A model generated the notes under the pieces. That model was not told where the DNA came from, ran no database searches, and was given only the letters and a program-made list of their open reading frames with translations. The translations under genes were made by a program, and so were the position numbers. Positions 7,501 to 8,103 of a DNA stretch of 8,103 nt are shown in pieces. Source of the stretch: Bacteroidota bacterium. GTDB taxonomy: Bacteria > Bacteroidota > Bacteroidia > Bacteroidales > UBA932. Position 1 is the first letter of the stretch. Every line of letters begins with the position of its first letter. The stretch covers positions 1-8,103 of the forward strand of contig WRJW01000170.1 in NCBI GenBank assembly GCA_009778375.1, written 5' to 3'.

Positions 7501-8103
7501 TCCATTCAGGTAAGAGGGAATAAAGAAAACTTTTACCCTGTCTTCTTGAATATTACGTAACTGCTGCTCTTCAAAACGCGTCAATACGGGGTCGTTCTCT
7601 CTCTCGGAAAGTTCATGCGTAGTAAAACGGGGAGGTTGCCCTGTTCTGTCTGGTCCGGTAATCCCTGCCGGACACATTACAAAAGCTAAAACCTGACGGC
7701 CCTTTCGCTCCTGCCGGTTGAGTTTTCCCAATGCATCAATAAAAACATCTACTCCTTTGTTGGTAAACTCATACCTCCCGCTTATGCCTACCAAAAACGC
7801 CTGCTCGTCTACCGGGTAGCCCAGCAAATCGGCGGATAGTTTCAGCAGCGCCTTGCGTCCGGCACCTCTCTTAGTAGGCAACTCCTGAGGCGGAGGAGTA
7901 AAACTGTTCTCAAATCCATTGGGGGTAATCAAATCTACTTCCCGAGCCAAAAAATAAGCACACTCCTTAGCCGTTACCTCGCTCACGGTAGTAAAGGAAT
8001 CCGCCGCCTGAGCCGCAACCTTTTCCAAAGAGTGTTTAGACATTACATTAAATTCCCGCGCCTTTTCGTCCGGATTATAGCGGGTAAGGGAGTCGTAAAG
8101 GGG
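4534..8103 (-). CDS. Glycogen synthase (GT3) / alpha-glucan phosphorylase (GT35) fusion, 5' end outside window
   Basis: The frame is open to the right edge, with 20 further residues (YDSLTRYNPDEKARE...) before the first ATG at 8043, so that ATG is internal. Numbering from it, residues 1 to about 315 are the C-terminal part of a eukaryote-like GT3 glycogen synthase, which adds glucose from UDP-glucose: FTTVSEVTA, LITPNGF, GRYEFTNKG (89-97) and PSYYEPWGYTPLE with the E207-x7-E215 pair. After a short linker, 345-430 is DUF3417-like (NLWWCWN). The phosphorylase follows at 436 to about 1050, releasing glucose-1-phosphate: YSGGLGILAGD (454-464), NEGHAA, THTPVPAGHD, RRFATYKRA (R823, K828) and EASGTSGEKA with the PLP lysine K924. 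A beta-rich tail ends at 1169. About 200 N-terminal residues seem to be missing, giving roughly 1,400 in all. No frameshift separates the halves. ribF overlaps its end by ten bases. Confidence 0.9.
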   Translation of the reverse strand, partial: PLYDSLTRYNPDEKAREFNVMSKHSLEKVAAQAADSFTTVSEVTAKECAYFLAREVDLITPNGFENSFTPPPQELPTKRGAGRKALLKLSADLLGYPVDEQAFLVGISGRYEFTNKGVDVFIDALGKLNRQERKGRQVLAFVMCPAGITGPDRTGQPPRFTTHELSERENDPVLTRFEEQQLRNIQEDRVKVFFIPSYLNGSDGVINMHYYDLLVGLDLSVFPSYYEPWGYTPLESLAFSVPTVTTSLAGFGLWVAAQYTKPHPGIEIIQRNDVNNDEVVDAILRQIESLSRLWGQEEEEIRENAKDVSTIALWEHQINYYQQAYTLALEKIMADIGSFPAQKDESEHLVHKEVMVSRPQWSRIMIQKQLSKRLAGLDTLSKNLWWCWNQEAKELFKSIDPLLWQKTEGNPIQLLDRIPLKRYQELEKEEGFVQRLDQVMEQFEAYMSRKSDLQGPKIAYFSMEFGLDASLKIYSGGLGILAGDYLKESSDKGVRITGVGLLYRYGYFTQKLSAQGNQAAEYEAQDFLKIPVTPVRDHQDKWLTISLAFPGRTVFARLWRVDVGRTELILLDTDFEDNLQEDREITYHLYGGNGETRLKQELLLGIGGIRALRLLGIDFDVYHCNEGHAAFIGLERIREFVMEYGLRFDEAMEVVRASSLFTTHTPVPAGHDAFSEDMLRTYIAHYPDRMKTTWETLMGLGKINAYNSDEKFSMSFLAANLSLEVNGVSWLHGKVSQKILAPLWPGYLPEELHVSYVTNGVHNPTWTADSWKKVYDPSCFQDIYKVEDHVVWGVRNELRAKLITTIKERMSGSGAPAHYAPHDIVAIRETLRDDILTIGFARRFATYKRAHLLFKNLDRLDEIINNPRQPVQIIFAGKAHPADKAGQDLIKRIVEVSRMPQFLGKILFLENYDMNLAKLMVQGVDIWMNTPTRPLEASGTSGEKAVMNGVMHFSVLDGWWVEGYQPDAGWALPMERTYENQEYQDEMDAETIYNMLEDEIAPLFYSLNPQGIPLDWIQIIKNTIAKVAVHFTTRRMLSDYEERFYTPLYNRYHEMVADDYALAREMAHWKKNMRREWNNIEMIAFNRPDMVNEELLLGKRYEAEAVFHIGDLRPDDMGVEMVLAEEEKDGNFKIAAKVEFKLHDYDQGKATYRCVLIPDSAGIFYAAGRMYAKNKKLAHRQDFALVKWL

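Noticed and set aside
8041..8043. ATG at 8043 as the true start of the synthase/phosphorylase gene
   Set aside because: The frame continues to the window edge with synthase-like residues (YDSLTRYNP...), and the ATG falls in the middle of the GT3 fold, so it is internal.
1..8103. Defence, secretion or mobile-element system hidden in the window
   Set aside because: Every long frame is accounted for by a recognisable housekeeping or envelope family except one small membrane protein; no transposase, integrase, terminal repeats or CRISPR-like repeats were seen by eye.

Overview
The window looks like ordinary chromosomal DNA from a member of the Bacteroidetes, most likely Bacteroidales. Four things point there: the style of the RND efflux adaptor (FRPGMSASV and GPYSAISK motifs); a TlpA-like lipoprotein with a DUF4369-type N-terminal half; a eukaryote-like UDP-glucose glycogen synthase (GT3) joined to a DUF3417-type alpha-glucan phosphorylase; and a promoter in front of greA that fits the Bacteroides consensus TTTG-N19-TAnnTTTG. 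Genes are packed with almost no spacers. I see no mobile element, CRISPR array, tRNA or rRNA, and no gene-free stretch over 300 bases.

Layout. The plus strand carries the 3' end of an RND/HlyD-type periplasmic adaptor gene (1-543), followed six bases later by tsaB (550-1287, TTG start), a subunit of the machinery for the t6A modification of tRNA. Everything else is on the minus strand and, read in its own direction, starts at the right edge. First comes a very long glycogen synthase/phosphorylase fusion gene (8103-4534, 5' end outside the window), then ribF (4543-3647, FAD synthesis), then a small acidic single-pass membrane protein (3665-3306). These three overlap by 10 and 19 bases and probably form one operon. 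A 73-base gap follows, holding a predicted promoter and a terminator-like hairpin. Then come greA (3226-2756, transcript cleavage factor), a HIT-family nucleotide hydrolase (2754-2356) and a thioredoxin-like lipoprotein (2351-1215), separated by one and four bases and probably a second operon.

The two strands converge, and the 3' ends of tsaB and the lipoprotein gene overlap by 73 bases. The genes are mostly housekeeping: glycogen turnover, flavin cofactors, transcription fidelity, tRNA modification and envelope functions. I found no evidence of a new multi-gene system. The points most worth a second look are the synthase-phosphorylase fusion, the thioredoxin domain that has lost both active-site cysteines, the hairpin at the start of the greA leader, the overlapping convergent 3' ends, and the small membrane protein of unknown function.
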